Assembly: GCF_963664965.1 (NCBI RefSeq)
Contig: NZ_OY761823.1
Location: 2,250,001 to 2,314,000, forward strand
Origin: an uncultured Pseudodesulfovibrio sp.
Lineage (GTDB): Bacteria > Desulfobacterota > Desulfovibrionia > Desulfovibrionales > Desulfovibrionaceae
DNA: 64,000 nt
Reading direction: 5' to 3'
Numbering within the stretch: position 1 is the stretch's first letter; each line of letters begins with the position of its first letter. Below, one piece after another: positions 7,939 through 18,218 of the stretch. The notes under the pieces were generated by a model that was given only the letters and a program-made list of their open reading frames with translations, had not been told where the DNA came from and ran no database searches. The translations under genes and the position numbers were made by a program.

Positions 7939-9417
7939 ATGGAATACAATGTTGAAGAAATTTCACCGGTAAAACGGAAAATTATTGTTGAAGTGCCGGC
8001 CGAAGAGGTCAACGCAGCTCTTACAACTACGATTGCCCTGTATCGCATGCAGGCAGACGTCAAAGGTTTTCGTAAGGGCAAGGTGCCTTCTTCCGTGGTT
8101 GAGTCCAAGTACCGCAAGCAGGTTTACGGCGAAGCCACTACCGATCTGATCAACTACCAGATCAATGAAATCATGAGCGGTCTCAGCATCCAGCCCATGT
8201 CCCGCATCGACGTTGATGCCGAAGAGCTGGTTCGTGACGAAGACTTCAAGTACGCCATCGAATTCGAAGTCGCTCCGAAACTCGACCTTCCCAAGTACAA
8301 GGGCCTTTCCGTTGAGGAAGTCAAGGCCGTTGTCAGCGATGAGGAAGTCGCTGAAGTCGAGAGCCGCATTCTGGAGAATAACGCAGAAGTCAAGGTTATC
8401 GAAGATGTTCGTCCTGCCAAGGACGGCGAAGTCGCTACCGTGACCTTCGGTGCCTATCAGGACGACAAGATCGTTGAAGGCATCAAGGCGGAGAACTTTG
8501 ATCTGGTGCTCGGTCAGGGACAGGCTCTTCCCGAGTTTGAAGAGATGGTCAAAGGCCTGACTACCGGTGAGTCCGGTGAGACCGATGTGACCTTCCCCGA
8601 AGATTTCATCAACGAGAATCTGGCTGGCCAGACCGTGACCATGAAAGCCAAGCTGCATGCCGTCAAGGAACGCATCACTCCCGAAATGAGTGATGAAGTT
8701 GCCAAGAAGGCCGGTTTCAGCGATGTCGAGACCATGCGTAAGGGCATCACCGAATCCTACATGTCCCAGCGCAAGCAGATGAACAAGTCTGCTGCCCAGA
8801 GCCAGCTGCTGTCTTCCATCATTGAAGGCATCACCGAGTTCCCGCTTCCTCCGGCCATGGTTGAAGACCGCATTGACCGCCTGATTCAGGATCTCGAATA
8901 CAAGCTGGATCGTCAGGGCAAGGGCCTTCAGTCTCTCGGCAAGACTCCGCAGCAGATGCGCGATGAGTTCAAGCCCGAGGCCGAAGCTACCGTCAAGTCC
9001 GAGATTTTCCTGCTGGCCGTTGCTGCTGAAGAAGGCCTCGAGATTTCCCCCGAGGAGATCGAGTCCACTCTGACCCAGCTCGCCATGCAGACCCGTCAGC
9101 CGCTGCACGAACTCAAGAAGTACTACGAGGACAACAACCTTATCGTACCTCTGAAGGATCGCCTGCTGTGTGACAAGGCTTCCGAACTGATCTACGACGC
9201 CGCAGAGGTCAAGGAGATCGAGGGACCGTCCGAAGGCAAGAAGGCTCCGGCCGAGAAAGCCGCTGCAAAGGGCGCTGCTCCGGAATTCGCCAACAAGGCG
9301 GAGGCTGTTGAGTGGGCCGTTGCCAATCTCGGCATCAAGGAATCCACTGCCAAGAGCTATTCTCTGGCAAAGATTCAGGAGCGCGCCGAGAAATTCTTGG
9401 CTGAGAAGGAAGCTTAA
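7939..9417 (+). CDS. tig: Trigger factor (ribosome-associated chaperone and prolyl isomerase)
   Basis: 492 residues. The N-terminal domain carries the ribosome-binding signature GFRKGKVP (about residue 45). An FKBP-like PPIase domain follows (about 150-240), then the helical C-terminal chaperone domain to about residue 429. It shields nascent chains at the ribosome exit. The start at 7939 has TTAGGAGGA upstream; longer readings run back through the tRNA and are wrong. Odd: the family is usually ~430-450 residues, and this one has an extra ~63-residue tail. The tail has an Ala/Lys-rich linker and a small helical module ending KFLAEKEA. It heads the tig-clpP-clpX-lon block. Confidence 0.95.
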   Translation: MEYNVEEISPVKRKIIVEVPAEEVNAALTTTIALYRMQADVKGFRKGKVPSSVVESKYRKQVYGEATTDLINYQINEIMSGLSIQPMSRIDVDAEELVRDEDFKYAIEFEVAPKLDLPKYKGLSVEEVKAVVSDEEVAEVESRILENNAEVKVIEDVRPAKDGEVATVTFGAYQDDKIVEGIKAENFDLVLGQGQALPEFEEMVKGLTTGESGETDVTFPEDFINENLAGQTVTMKAKLHAVKERITPEMSDEVAKKAGFSDVETMRKGITESYMSQRKQMNKSAAQSQLLSSIIEGITEFPLPPAMVEDRIDRLIQDLEYKLDRQGKGLQSLGKTPQQMRDEFKPEAEATVKSEIFLLAVAAEEGLEISPEEIESTLTQLAMQTRQPLHELKKYYEDNNLIVPLKDRLLCDKASELIYDAAEVKEIEGPSEGKKAPAEKAAAKGAAPEFANKAEAVEWAVANLGIKESTAKSYSLAKIQERAEKFLAEKEA

Positions 9418-9448
9418 TAGCATTTCCTGATCTGCATTGAATGACATA

Positions 9449-9486
9449 CGGCGGTCCGGATATTTTCCGGGCCGCCGTTTTTTTGT
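9449..9486 (+). terminator. Intrinsic terminator after tig
   Basis: 12-bp stem (9449-9460 with 9466-9477, one G-T pair) and a run of eight T. Confidence 0.92.
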
Positions 9487-9496
9487 TTTCCGCCTC

Positions 9497-9524
9497 TTGA
9501 CCGAATCTGTTTCGTGCCTATTTA
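9497..9524 (+). promoter_or_regulatory. Candidate clpP promoter
   Basis: TTGACC (9497-9502), 16-bp spacer, TATTTA (9519-9524), after the tig terminator. This would leave a leader of about 170 nt before clpP. No clear heat-shock sigma-32 pattern was found. Confidence 0.4.
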
Positions 9525-9698
9525 ATGACACTTGAGCGGGAAGTTTCTCCTTGTCCTTCAATGGGAAATGCCGCATACTGCAAGATACCTGATATATAGC
9601 GGAATCGAATGCCGTAACACCTTTGAATATCAATGGTGTGGGGTAATGTTTTCGAATCCGTCGACCGATAAACTGCAAAAGCTTTCAAGGAGACGTTC

Positions 9699-10322
9699 AT
9701 GGTCGCCATTCCGATGGTCATTGAAACGACCGGTCGCACTGAACGTGCGTACGACATTTATTCCCGCCTTCTCAAAGACCGGATCATTCTGCTCGGCAGC
9801 GCCATCGACGATCACGTCGCAAGCCTGATTTGTGCCCAGTTGCTTTTCCTGGAGTCCGAGGATCCTGAAAAAGAAATCTATATGTATATCAACTCTCCGG
9901 GGGGCGTGATCTCTGCCGGTATGGCGATATATGATACTATGCAATATATTTCCGCGCCTGTGGCCACCCTGTGCATGGGGCAGGCCGCCAGTATGGGCGC
10001 ATTCCTGCTGAGCGCAGGGGAACCCGGCATGCGTTATGCGCTGCCGCACAGCCGCATCATGATTCACCAGCCTTTGGGCGGTGCTCAGGGGCAGGCCACG
10101 GATATTCAGATTCAGGCACGGGAAATCCTGCGCTTGAAGGATGAACTGAATGAGATCCTTGCCGGTAACACCGGCCAGAAGCTGGAGAAAATCCAGGAAG
10201 ATACAGAAAGAGATTATTTCATGACCTCGAAAGAGGCCTTGGATTACGGCCTCATTGATAAAGTCATGCGCTCTCGTGAGGACGCCATCCAGAAGGATGA
10301 AAAGGATAAGAAAGGTAAGTAA
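9699..10322 (+). CDS. clpP: ATP-dependent Clp protease proteolytic subunit
   Basis: 207 residues, the usual ClpP length. Catalytic Ser98 lies in [11 protein letters not shown] and His123 in MIHQPLGG; the remaining triad Asp lies in the C-terminal third. It assembles into the double-heptamer chamber fed by ClpX, encoded 2 nt downstream, and by ClpA, encoded at 38858. AAGGAG precedes the ATG by 6 nt. The C-terminal tail is lysine-rich (KDEKDKKGK). Confidence 0.97.
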   Translation: MVAIPMVIETTGRTERAYDIYSRLLKDRIILLGSAIDDHVASLICAQLLFLESEDPEKEIYMYINSPGGVISAGMAIYDTMQYISAPVATLCMGQAASMGAFLLSAGEPGMRYALPHSRIMIHQPLGGAQGQATDIQIQAREILRLKDELNEILAGNTGQKLEKIQEDTERDYFMTSKEALDYGLIDKVMRSREDAIQKDEKDKKGK

Positions 10323-10324
10323 TT

Positions 10325-11578
10325 ATGGCTGAGACCAAAAATAGTTCCTCTGACCTGAGTTGTTCCTTCTGCGGCAAGACGCAGGTGGACGTTCAGCGTC
10401 TTATTGCTGGGCCGGATGTTTACATCTGTGACGAATGCGTCAGCCTGTGCAACGATATCATGGCTCAGGAGACCATCAGCGAGGAGTTCGAAGATGGTCG
10501 TCTGCTGCCGCCGCAGGAGATCAAGGCCCTGCTCGATGAATACGTGATCGGACAGGAACAGGCCAAGAAGATTCTGTCTGTGGCCGTCCACAATCACTAC
10601 AAGCGTGTTTTCTATGCCGCTGCCAATTCCGGCCCTGACGAAGTGGAGATCGACAAGAGCAATATTCTGCTTATCGGTCCTACCGGTTCCGGTAAAACCC
10701 TGCTTGCCCAGACCCTCGCACGCGTGCTCAAGGTGCCGTTTGCCATTGCCGACGCCACCACGTTGACTGAAGCTGGATATGTTGGCGAAGATGTTGAAAA
10801 TATCCTCGTGCAGCTGCTTCAGAATGCTGACTACGACATCGATTCTGCCAGCCGGGGAATCATTTACATTGATGAGATCGACAAAGTCGCCCGCAAGGGA
10901 GACAGCCCGTCCATCACGCGTGACGTTTCTGGCGAAGGTGTGCAGCAGGCCCTGCTCAAGATCATCGAGGGCACGGAAGCCAACATTCCGCCCAAAGGTG
11001 GGCGCAAGCACCCGCAGCAGGAGTTCATCCGCATGGATACTTCGAACATCCTGTTCATCCTTGGCGGAGCGTTCATCGGTCTGGACAAGATTGTTCAGCA
11101 GCGCAAGACCGGCTCCGGAATGGGCTTTGGTGCAAAGGTCGAGGCCAAGAAGGAAATGGATCTTGGCGAACTGTTCGCTCTTTCCGAGCCGATGGATCTC
11201 ATCAAATTCGGTCTCATTCCCGAGTTTGTCGGCCGTATCCCCGTGCAGACCGCGCTTGAGGAGCTGACCGAGGAAGACCTTGTCCGCATCTTGCAGGAGC
11301 CGAAAAATGCGTTGGTGAAGCAGTATAAAAAGCTTTTCGAGCTGGACAAGGTTGAGTTGCGTTTTACTGACAACGCAATGACTGCCATTGCCAGACAGGC
11401 CATCGAACGCAAGACCGGAGCGCGTGGTTTGCGAAATGTTCTTGAGAAAACCATGCTTGAAATCATGTACAAGCTGCCGTCCATGGAAGGCGTTCGCGAG
11501 TGCGTGATCAATCAGGCTGTTGTTGACAAGGGCATGGAGCCGCTGCTGCTCTATCATCAGGAAGTGAAGTCCGCATAG
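10325..11578 (+). CDS. clpX: ATP-dependent Clp protease ATPase subunit ClpX
   Basis: 417 residues. The N-terminal zinc-binding domain has Cys13, Cys16, Cys35 and Cys38. It is followed by the AAA+ module with Walker A GPTGSGKT, the pore loop GYVGEDV and Walker [10 protein letters not shown], and by the sensor-2 region GARGLR. It unfolds tagged substrates for ClpP. The gene follows clpP after a 2-nt gap and must be cotranscribed with it. Confidence 0.97.
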   Translation: MAETKNSSSDLSCSFCGKTQVDVQRLIAGPDVYICDECVSLCNDIMAQETISEEFEDGRLLPPQEIKALLDEYVIGQEQAKKILSVAVHNHYKRVFYAAANSGPDEVEIDKSNILLIGPTGSGKTLLAQTLARVLKVPFAIADATTLTEAGYVGEDVENILVQLLQNADYDIDSASRGIIYIDEIDKVARKGDSPSITRDVSGEGVQQALLKIIEGTEANIPPKGGRKHPQQEFIRMDTSNILFILGGAFIGLDKIVQQRKTGSGMGFGAKVEAKKEMDLGELFALSEPMDLIKFGLIPEFVGRIPVQTALEELTEEDLVRILQEPKNALVKQYKKLFELDKVELRFTDNAMTAIARQAIERKTGARGLRNVLEKTMLEIMYKLPSMEGVRECVINQAVVDKGMEPLLLYHQEVKSA

Positions 11579-11654
11579 GTTGTTAAAAATATTCAAATTG
11601 TTTGTTGCTTGGAGAGTGATGAGCATGAACATTTTTATTGACCTGAAACGTATG

Positions 11655-11675
11655 GGGTCGATTGACAATCGGCCC
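11655..11675. other. Hairpin in the clpX-lon intergenic region
   Basis: GGGTCGATT (11655-11663) pairs with AATCGGCCC (11667-11675) around a 3-nt loop, with one G-T pair. No T run follows, so it is not a standard terminator. It may be an operator or mRNA structure upstream of lon. The 177-bp gap shows no strong promoter. Confidence 0.4.
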
Positions 11676-11755
11676 TGTGAACTTACTTCCAGATAACGAA
11701 GGCAACCATCCGTATCACGGGTGTAGCCATATATTGCAACCTCTCGGAGGAATCC

Positions 11756-14221
11756 ATGCCGACCTTTGGATTTGACGGCAAGAAGTCCCCTGAAGCCTTG
11801 ACGCTTCCCATGATGTCCCTTCGGGAAGTCGTCATGTTTCCCCGTTCCATAGTCCCCTTGTTTGTTGGCCGTGAGGCTTCCATCAAGGCGATCGAGACTG
11901 CTGTTGCCGATTATGGCAAACAGATCTTTCTGGTGACACAGAAAACGCCTGAGAAAGAGCATCCTGAAGCCGACGATCTGTATGAAGTCGGAACGATCAG
12001 CAAGATCCTTCAGATGCTTCGACTGCCGGACGGCACCATCAAGGTGCTGTTTGAAGGTGTGTCACGAGCCACATGGGACCCGGAAGCGAGCTCGCTGAAT
12101 TATGAAAGCGAGGACGGGGATGAATTCCCCCGGGCCAAGGCGACAGTGATCCCTGAAACAGATGAAGCCACCGCTGAAGCCAAGGCGCTTGTACGTGCCG
12201 TGCATGAGGCTTTGGACGAGTTCGGAAAGGTCAATAAGAAGGTCGCGCCCGAGGCGATTCTGGCCATGTCCACCATCAAGGAACCGGGGCAGTTGGCTGA
12301 TCAGGTCATGCCGCATCTCAAGATCGATTTTGCCCGCAAGCAGGATATTCTTGAAGAGCTTGACCCGTCTCGCCGTCTTGAACGTGTCTATGAACTGCTG
12401 CTTGGTGAGATCGAAATTGTCTCCATTGAAAAGCGGGTCAAGGGACGCGTCAAGGACCAGATGGAAAAGAACCAGCGTGAGTACTATCTCAACGAGCAGG
12501 TCAAGGCCATCAACAAGGAGATGGGACGCGAGGACGACCCGCAGGCCGAGGCAAGAGAACTGGAAGAGCAGCTTGATGCCAAGCCCATGAGCGACGAGAA
12601 TCGCGAGCGTGTTCGCAAGGAAATCAAGAAGATGCGGACCATGCAGCCCAGCAGTGCCGAGTACACGGTTGTCCGCAACTATATTGACTGGGTGCTTGAT
12701 CTGCCGTGGGATAACCTCAAGGACGACAAGGACGTTGATATTATCGAGGCCCGCAAGATTCTCGATGAAGATCATTTCGGTCTGGAGAAGCCCAAGGAGC
12801 GTATCCTTGAGTATCTGGCCGTTCAGACGCTTGTCGAGACCATGAAGGGACCCATTCTCTGTTTCGTCGGTCCTCCCGGTGTCGGAAAGACATCCATCGC
12901 CCGGTCCATTGCCCGGTCCATGGATCGCGAATTCCTTCGTCTGTCTCTTGGCGGTGTACGGGATGAAGCTGAAATTCGTGGGCACAGGCGTACGTATGTC
13001 GGCGCCATGCCCGGTAAGATCATTCAGTCCCTCAAGCGGGTTGAGTTCAACAATCCGGTCGTCTGTCTGGACGAAGTGGACAAGATGAGTGCCGATTTCC
13101 GGGGTGATCCTTCGGCGGCTCTTCTTGAAGTGCTCGACCCGGAACAGAACTACGCCTTCAACGATCATTACCTTGATCTCGATTACGATCTTTCCAAGGT
13201 CTTTTTCATTACGACTGCCAACAGTCTGGATGGAATCCCGCTGCCGTTGCAGGACCGTATGGAAATCATCCGCCTGCCCGGTTATCTCGAAACCGAAAAG
13301 GTTGTCATCGGTCGGGATTTCCTGCTGCCCAAGCAGATTGAGCAGCATGGCCTCAAGCCTGAGAACATGAAGTTTTCGGAAAACGCCATTCTCGATGTGG
13401 TCCGCTATTACACCAAGGAAGCCGGTGTGCGTAACCTTGAGCGTGAACTCGCATCCATTTGCCGCAAGTCCGCCATGAAGATCGTGGAAGAGAAGGATCG
13501 TGACAAAGTCCTTCATATCACCAAGCAGTCACTTGAAAAGCTGCTCGGTGTGACCAAGTTCAGCTATGGCGAACGTGAGGAAGAGGCGCAGGTCGGTGTT
13601 GTCAACGGTCTCGCATGGACGCAGCTCGGCGGTGAAATGCTGCTGGTCGAAGTTGCCCTCATGCCCGGTAAGGGCAAGGTCGAGATAACCGGCAAGCTCG
13701 GTGACGTCATGCAGGAATCCGCTCGTGCGGCTGTTTCCTACATCCGTTCCCGCTCCGATCTGCTGGGCCTCAAGCCGGACTTCTACAAGATGGTGGACAT
13801 TCATATCCACGTGCCGGCGGGTGCTACCCCCAAGGACGGTCCCAGTGCGGGGATCACGCTGACAACGGCGTTGACTTCCGCGCTGTTGAACATCCCGGTG
13901 CGTCATGACATCGCCATGACGGGCGAGATCACCCTGCGTGGACGTGTGCTGCCCATCGGCGGCCTGCGCGAAAAACTGCTGGCTGCCCATCGCGGTCTGA
14001 TCAAGACGGTTCTTATTCCCGCTGAGAATGAGAAGGATCTCAAGGAAGTCCCCAAGGATATCCTCAAGGATCTGGAAGTCATTCCGGTCAAGACCATGGA
14101 TCAAGTCATCGACAGAGCCCTTGAGGGTGGCACCGAAACTGTTTGGTGCAAGCAGCATGGCGAACCGCCGGTTGCCAATGAACTGCTCAAGGAAGATCAG
14201 CAGAAACCTGCACGTCAGTAG
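11756..14221 (+). CDS. lon: ATP-dependent protease Lon (LonA type)
   Basis: 821 residues with the full LonA order. The substrate-binding N domain covers about 15-210, with coiled-coil/helical segments to about 320. The AAA+ ATPase has GPPGVGKTS near residue 372. The C-terminal protease domain has the catalytic serine at Ser697 in KDGPSAG and its lysine partner about 43 residues later. It degrades misfolded and regulatory proteins in the cytoplasm. The start is supported by CGGAGGA. It lies after clpX but with its own 177-bp upstream gap. Confidence 0.97.
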   Translation: MPTFGFDGKKSPEALTLPMMSLREVVMFPRSIVPLFVGREASIKAIETAVADYGKQIFLVTQKTPEKEHPEADDLYEVGTISKILQMLRLPDGTIKVLFEGVSRATWDPEASSLNYESEDGDEFPRAKATVIPETDEATAEAKALVRAVHEALDEFGKVNKKVAPEAILAMSTIKEPGQLADQVMPHLKIDFARKQDILEELDPSRRLERVYELLLGEIEIVSIEKRVKGRVKDQMEKNQREYYLNEQVKAINKEMGREDDPQAEARELEEQLDAKPMSDENRERVRKEIKKMRTMQPSSAEYTVVRNYIDWVLDLPWDNLKDDKDVDIIEARKILDEDHFGLEKPKERILEYLAVQTLVETMKGPILCFVGPPGVGKTSIARSIARSMDREFLRLSLGGVRDEAEIRGHRRTYVGAMPGKIIQSLKRVEFNNPVVCLDEVDKMSADFRGDPSAALLEVLDPEQNYAFNDHYLDLDYDLSKVFFITTANSLDGIPLPLQDRMEIIRLPGYLETEKVVIGRDFLLPKQIEQHGLKPENMKFSENAILDVVRYYTKEAGVRNLERELASICRKSAMKIVEEKDRDKVLHITKQSLEKLLGVTKFSYGEREEEAQVGVVNGLAWTQLGGEMLLVEVALMPGKGKVEITGKLGDVMQESARAAVSYIRSRSDLLGLKPDFYKMVDIHIHVPAGATPKDGPSAGITLTTALTSALLNIPVRHDIAMTGEITLRGRVLPIGGLREKLLAAHRGLIKTVLIPAENEKDLKEVPKDILKDLEVIPVKTMDQVIDRALEGGTETVWCKQHGEPPVANELLKEDQQKPARQ

Positions 14222-14243
14222 ACATGTACTCATGTAAATTCAA

Positions 14244-14276
14244 GGGTCGGACGGTTTTGCCGTTCGGCCCTTTTTT
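14244..14276 (+). terminator. Intrinsic terminator after lon
   Basis: An 11-bp stem (14244-14254 with 14260-14270, G-T pairs included) is followed by six T. Confidence 0.88.
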
Positions 14277-14294
14277 ATGGTATGGATCACAGAT

Positions 14295-14711
14295 ATGATT
14301 AAGATTTCCAAAAAGATACTTGAGACTTTGGAGGCTGCGGCAAAGCGCGTATCGCGCAATGCGTATGCCCCGTACAGTCGTTTTCAGGTTGGGGCTGCGC
14401 TTTTGGCCGAAGACGGCGAGATATACGTTGGGTGCAATGTGGAAAACGCATCGTTCGGTTTGACCAATTGTGCCGAGCGATCCGCTCTTTTTACGGCGGT
14501 TGCGGACGGGCGTGGACGGGGCGATTTTACCGCCTTGATGCTCTACACGCCGGGGGACAAATGCAATCCGCCGTGTGGGGCTTGTCGTCAGGTTTTGAGT
14601 GAGTTTTTCCGGCCGGAGTCGCTGGTGTATTCGTCGTGTGACACTGGAGAGGTCGTGGCGTGGCCCATGAGTGAACTGCTGCCGGACGCCTTTGAATTTT
14701 CAACGCCGTGA
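14295..14711 (+). CDS. cdd: Cytidine deaminase
   Basis: 138 residues, the size of tetrameric cytidine deaminases. The zinc ligands Cys59 (in NCAER), Cys94 and Cys97 (in PPCGACRQ) and the catalytic Glu61 are present. It converts cytidine/deoxycytidine to uridine/deoxyuridine for salvage. A start at 14277 would overlap the lon terminator, so the ATG at 14295 is preferred. The next gene is a pyrimidine nucleoside phosphorylase, which uses the deaminated product. Confidence 0.93.
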   Translation: MIKISKKILETLEAAAKRVSRNAYAPYSRFQVGAALLAEDGEIYVGCNVENASFGLTNCAERSALFTAVADGRGRGDFTALMLYTPGDKCNPPCGACRQVLSEFFRPESLVYSSCDTGEVVAWPMSELLPDAFEFSTP

Positions 14712-14722
14712 CGGAGGATCGG

Positions 14723-16039
14723 ATGCTGCCCCAGGAGATCATACGAAACAAGCGCGACGGGCATATTCTCAGTGAACAGGAGATTTGCTTTTTCGTAGAG
14801 GGAATGACGGATGGCAGCATTTCCGAGGGGCAGGTGGCCGCGTTCGGCATGGCTGTGTTTTTCAACGGCATGAATTCGGACGAATCCGCTGCCTTGACCC
14901 GAGCTATGACGCGCTCCGGTGACGTTTTGTCGTGGAATTTGGACGGTCCGGTGCTGGATAAGCATTCCACCGGCGGAGTGGGGGATTTGGTGAGCTTGGT
15001 GCTCGGTCCGATGATAGCGGCGTGCGGTGGGTATGTTCCCATGATTTCCGGGCGCGGTCTCGGGCATACCGGTGGAACGCTCGACAAGCTCGAGTCCATT
15101 CCCGGTTATAATGCTTTTCCTGATAATGCCATTTTTCAGCGAACCGTGCGTGATGCCGGTGTTGCGATCATCGGTCAGACCGGCAACCTTGCTCCGGCAG
15201 ACGGGCGGTTTTATGCCGTCCGTGACGTCACGGCCACGGTTGAGTCCATTCCGTTGATCACTGCATCCATTCTTTCCAAGAAGCTGGCAGCCGGATTGGA
15301 CGGTCTGGTCATGGACGTCAAGACCGGTAGCGGGGCGTTCATGGCATCCCGCGAACAGTCAAAGGCATTGGCGCAGAGTCTGGTTTCCGTGGGCAACCGT
15401 GCGGGGGTGCGAACATCTGCCGTGGTAACGTCCATGGATGAACCGCTGGCTTCGTGTGCCGGAAATGCGATTGAGGTGCGCGAGGCCATGCGTTACCTGA
15501 CCGGCGAGCACAGGGATTCACGCCTTCATGCAGTGGTCATGGCCTTGTGTGTTGAGATGTTGATGCAGGGCGGCTTGGCTCATGATGAGAAGGCTGCGGA
15601 AGGGCGGTTGTCCGAGGTGCTTGAAAGCGGCAAAGCTGCGGAGCGGTTTGGGCGCATGACGGCGTTACTGGGCGGTCCGGCTGATTTTGTGCAGCGGTAT
15701 GATGAGTATCTGCCAAAGGCGCCGAGTTGTCAGGAAGTTCTTTCCCCGAAAAGCGGATATGTCTCAGCATGGGATACACGCAGGCTCGGGCTGGCCGTGG
15801 TCGGCATGGGCGGTGGGCGAACACGCGCGGATCAATCCATTGATCCGACTGTCGGGCTGACGCATATTGCGCGTGTCGGACAACGCGTTGAGCAGGGCGA
15901 CCTTTTGGCGGTTCTTCACTGCGCTGATGAGGCTGCCACCCGACAGGCTCGGGAAATGGTGCTTGATGCCGTTTCGATTGCGCCATCTGCGCCGGACGTT
16001 GGGGTTGCCGTGTGTTTTCGGGTGAATGATGGCAGTTGA
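14723..16039 (+). CDS. deoA: Thymidine / pyrimidine-nucleoside phosphorylase
   Basis: 438 residues from the ATG at 14723, preceded by GGAGGA; a GTG at 14708 is also in frame but overlaps cdd. Family motifs are clear: DKHSTGGVGD (phosphate binding) and SGRGLGHTGGTLDKLES (the signature). The C-terminal domain carries KSGYVSAWDTR. It phosphorolyses thymidine or deoxyuridine to base and deoxyribose-1-phosphate. Together with cdd it forms a two-gene pyrimidine salvage unit. Confidence 0.94.
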   Translation: MLPQEIIRNKRDGHILSEQEICFFVEGMTDGSISEGQVAAFGMAVFFNGMNSDESAALTRAMTRSGDVLSWNLDGPVLDKHSTGGVGDLVSLVLGPMIAACGGYVPMISGRGLGHTGGTLDKLESIPGYNAFPDNAIFQRTVRDAGVAIIGQTGNLAPADGRFYAVRDVTATVESIPLITASILSKKLAAGLDGLVMDVKTGSGAFMASREQSKALAQSLVSVGNRAGVRTSAVVTSMDEPLASCAGNAIEVREAMRYLTGEHRDSRLHAVVMALCVEMLMQGGLAHDEKAAEGRLSEVLESGKAAERFGRMTALLGGPADFVQRYDEYLPKAPSCQEVLSPKSGYVSAWDTRRLGLAVVGMGGGRTRADQSIDPTVGLTHIARVGQRVEQGDLLAVLHCADEAATRQAREMVLDAVSIAPSAPDVGVAVCFRVNDGS

Positions 16040-16059
16040 CGGCGTTACATTATGAATGA

Positions 16060-16097
16060 AAAAGGCTCCCTTGTTTTTGGCAAGGGAGCCTTTTCTT
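16060..16097. terminator. Bidirectional terminator between deoA and the M23 peptidase gene
   Basis: A 13-bp stem, aaaggctcccttg (16061-16073) with caagggagccttt (16081-16093), has T runs on both strands. It separates two convergent genes. Confidence 0.9.
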
Positions 16098-17425
16098 TAT
16101 TCCATTTTGGAAGTGACGTTGTTTCGTATCCAGCTTTTGTCCCACCATTCGACGGGTTGTACCGGGGTCCCGCCCAGTATCACGCCGTAGTGGAGATGGT
16201 CGCCGCCGGCAAGGCCGGTGACGCCTGTATGGCCGACGATGTCGCCTCTTCTGACGACGTCGCCCTTGTTCACTCCGATTGAACTGAGATGGGCATAGAG
16301 CGTCTGGAGGCCCAGGCCGTGGTCGATAACCACGACGTTGCCGTAGATGCCGAGGAAGTCGGCGTAAACGATCTTGCCGTCATTGCCGGCGGGAACCGGA
16401 GCATGCTTGAGGCTGGCGAGATCAAGGCCGAGGTGGGTCTGGTGATCAACTTTTTTGCCGTTGTACATGTAGTCGCGTGCATCGGCGAATCCGGCGCGGT
16501 TGGCTGCGTTAGGCAGTCTTTTGAAGGTGCCGTTCCACAGCATGACCGGGCTTGTGTCCTTGCTGAATTCCAGCAGTTGTGCCCGGTTCTGCTTTCGAAT
16601 CTGGTTGTTGATGAAGAGATATTGCTCAAGAGGGCTTTTCTGGTTGGGTACGGAATTCTGGAATTCCGGCACGGTGCGCTCCATGAAGCGGTCGGACAGG
16701 TTGATTTTGTCCCTGCGGAAGCGGCGGGCATTGGTGTGGTAGTTGAAAAAGCGTTTGACACTGTTGCCGGCCTTGTCCTTCGCCTCAATGAACGGTTTGA
16801 AGTCGTTTATGGAGACGTCCCACGGGTGGGCGAACATGCAGTAGTAAATGTATTTGCCGTTGCCTCCGGGCTGGAGATGGCCGGGGAAAAAGCGGTCGCC
16901 CACGCGAATGCCGGTGTCTTCGACGGGTTCCGACAGGGCGTAGACCATGAATCCGGCACCGCCCTGATTCAGGTTGTTGGTGTGGCTTTGGACATAGATG
17001 CGCGGCGGAGTTGCGTCATAGGTGTAGCTCTTTTGCGCCTTGGACACACCGGCTTCGCCAAATGGGTACAGGGAAGCATCCGTCGCAGTGACATCGATGG
17101 AGAAGCTACCTTCCTTGACCAGCCCTTTTTCCATGGAAACGATTTCCTGTGTTTCCATGACGCCGCCGGGGAATGTCTTGGCGACGAGCGGGATGCGTTT
17201 GTCACCCTGAACAGCGACAACTTCAATGCTTTTGAGTCCGCTACTTGGATCGGCAACGCTGATTGTCAGTTGTGATCCTTTGCCAATGTCGGACGAATCC
17301 GGCGTAATGGCGATGGTGGGGGGCGTTGTATCCTTGAAAATCAGAAAGGCTCCGGCTCCCAGAGCCAGAAGGATAATGACCGTTGCAAGTATGAGGGGAA
17401 ATCCCTTGCTTTTTTCTTTTTTCAT
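16097..17425 (-). CDS. M23/LytM-type peptidoglycan metallopeptidase, membrane-anchored
   Basis: 442 residues. A single N-terminal membrane anchor spans about 10-31 (FPLILATVIILLALGAGAFL). A ~270-residue periplasmic region follows, probably beta-rich, with repeated TPPTIAITPDSS-like and DATPPRIYV segments. The C-terminal LytM domain has HLGLD (zinc ligands His and Asp) and HLHYG. All catalytic ligands appear intact, so it is likely an active endopeptidase and not an EnvC/NlpD-type activator. The ATG at 17425 is used (a TTG precedes it). It is not obviously in an operon. Confidence 0.88.
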   Translation of the reverse strand: MKKEKSKGFPLILATVIILLALGAGAFLIFKDTTPPTIAITPDSSDIGKGSQLTISVADPSSGLKSIEVVAVQGDKRIPLVAKTFPGGVMETQEIVSMEKGLVKEGSFSIDVTATDASLYPFGEAGVSKAQKSYTYDATPPRIYVQSHTNNLNQGGAGFMVYALSEPVEDTGIRVGDRFFPGHLQPGGNGKYIYYCMFAHPWDVSINDFKPFIEAKDKAGNSVKRFFNYHTNARRFRRDKINLSDRFMERTVPEFQNSVPNQKSPLEQYLFINNQIRKQNRAQLLEFSKDTSPVMLWNGTFKRLPNAANRAGFADARDYMYNGKKVDHQTHLGLDLASLKHAPVPAGNDGKIVYADFLGIYGNVVVIDHGLGLQTLYAHLSSIGVNKGDVVRRGDIVGHTGVTGLAGGDHLHYGVILGGTPVQPVEWWDKSWIRNNVTSKME

Positions 17426-17561
17426 CAAACTATTCGTCTCTTTTTGTCGGGTGACGTTTGTTAATTTAAATCTAGACTATTTCTATACTTATAAGAACGA
17501 AGAGACAAGGCCTTCTGGAAAAAAGGAGATTTTCTCCATAACTATTTGATTTGGAAAAGGA

Positions 17562-17585
17562 AAAGCCGTGCGATTGCACGGCTTT
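17562..17585 (-). terminator. Intrinsic terminator after the CBS-domain gene (minus strand)
   Basis: A 10-bp perfect stem, aaagccgtgc (17562-17571) with gcacggcttt (17576-17585), has a 4-nt loop. On the minus strand it is followed by T-rich sequence. Nothing else is seen in the 17429-17610 gap. Confidence 0.8.
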
Positions 17586-17610
17586 GAAATTTTAACGGAC
17601 AAGCGGAAGA

Positions 17611-18042
17611 TTAGGCTTTTTCGTCAAGAGCATCCATCAGGGTGATTGTCAGGCGCAAGAAGTCTGCCTCTGTCAAAATGCCTGCAAGTTCGCCGTCATG
17701 AACGACCGGTAGGCAGCCGTATTTGTGATTCAGGAGTATTTGCGCCGCATCTTTGAGTGACATTTCATCTTCAACCGAAGTGATGTCGGTACGCATGATT
17801 TCATGAATGGGAATTCCGGAATCGATTTCCTTCTGCGTTTCGGGATCAAGCTCGGCAAGGCGGGAGATGGTGGCGCCCAGAATGTCACGATGTGTGACCA
17901 GTCCGGAAAAAACGTTGTCTACCGTGACGATGGGGATGTGGCGTATGCGTTGAAGGTCCATGAGTGATCGTGCGTTATGCAGTGAGTCATTCTCCTTGAG
18001 AGAGAAGACCGGGGATGTCATGAGATCTTTGACCTTCATCAT
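17611..18042 (-). CDS. Two-CBS-domain protein
   Basis: 143 residues, almost entirely a CBS (Bateman) pair. The first repeat is about 4-62 ([12 protein letters not shown] ... HIPIVTVDN) and the second about 80-138 ([15 protein letters not shown] ... [20 protein letters not shown]). Such modules bind adenine nucleotides and report energy state, usually acting on a partner protein. No effector domain is present here. The ATG at 18042 has GGAGGC 6 nt upstream. It is monocistronic, so the partner cannot be read from context. Confidence 0.88.
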   Translation of the reverse strand: MMKVKDLMTSPVFSLKENDSLHNARSLMDLQRIRHIPIVTVDNVFSGLVTHRDILGATISRLAELDPETQKEIDSGIPIHEIMRTDITSVEDEMSLKDAAQILLNHKYGCLPVVHDGELAGILTEADFLRLTITLMDALDEKA

Positions 18043-18218
18043 TATGTTGCCTCCATTATTTATATATTTCAATTTTGTATCAAAGAAAGCACAGTGTCAA
18101 GACGGTGTATGAAATTATATGCTTATATAAGCGTTTGGTTGACTTTGGAGTGATAATCTGTTCAGCATCCCGCAGGTGTTTTTTTAGTGGTATGATAGTA
18201 GAATTTGCAGGAGTCTGC

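Noticed and set aside
7963-9678. 571-codon minus-strand frame
   Set aside because: Antisense shadow of tig; the plus strand has a clear trigger factor with a ribosome-binding site.
10244-11962. 572-codon minus-strand frame
   Set aside because: Antisense to clpX and the clpX-lon gap; composition is that of a codon-bias shadow.
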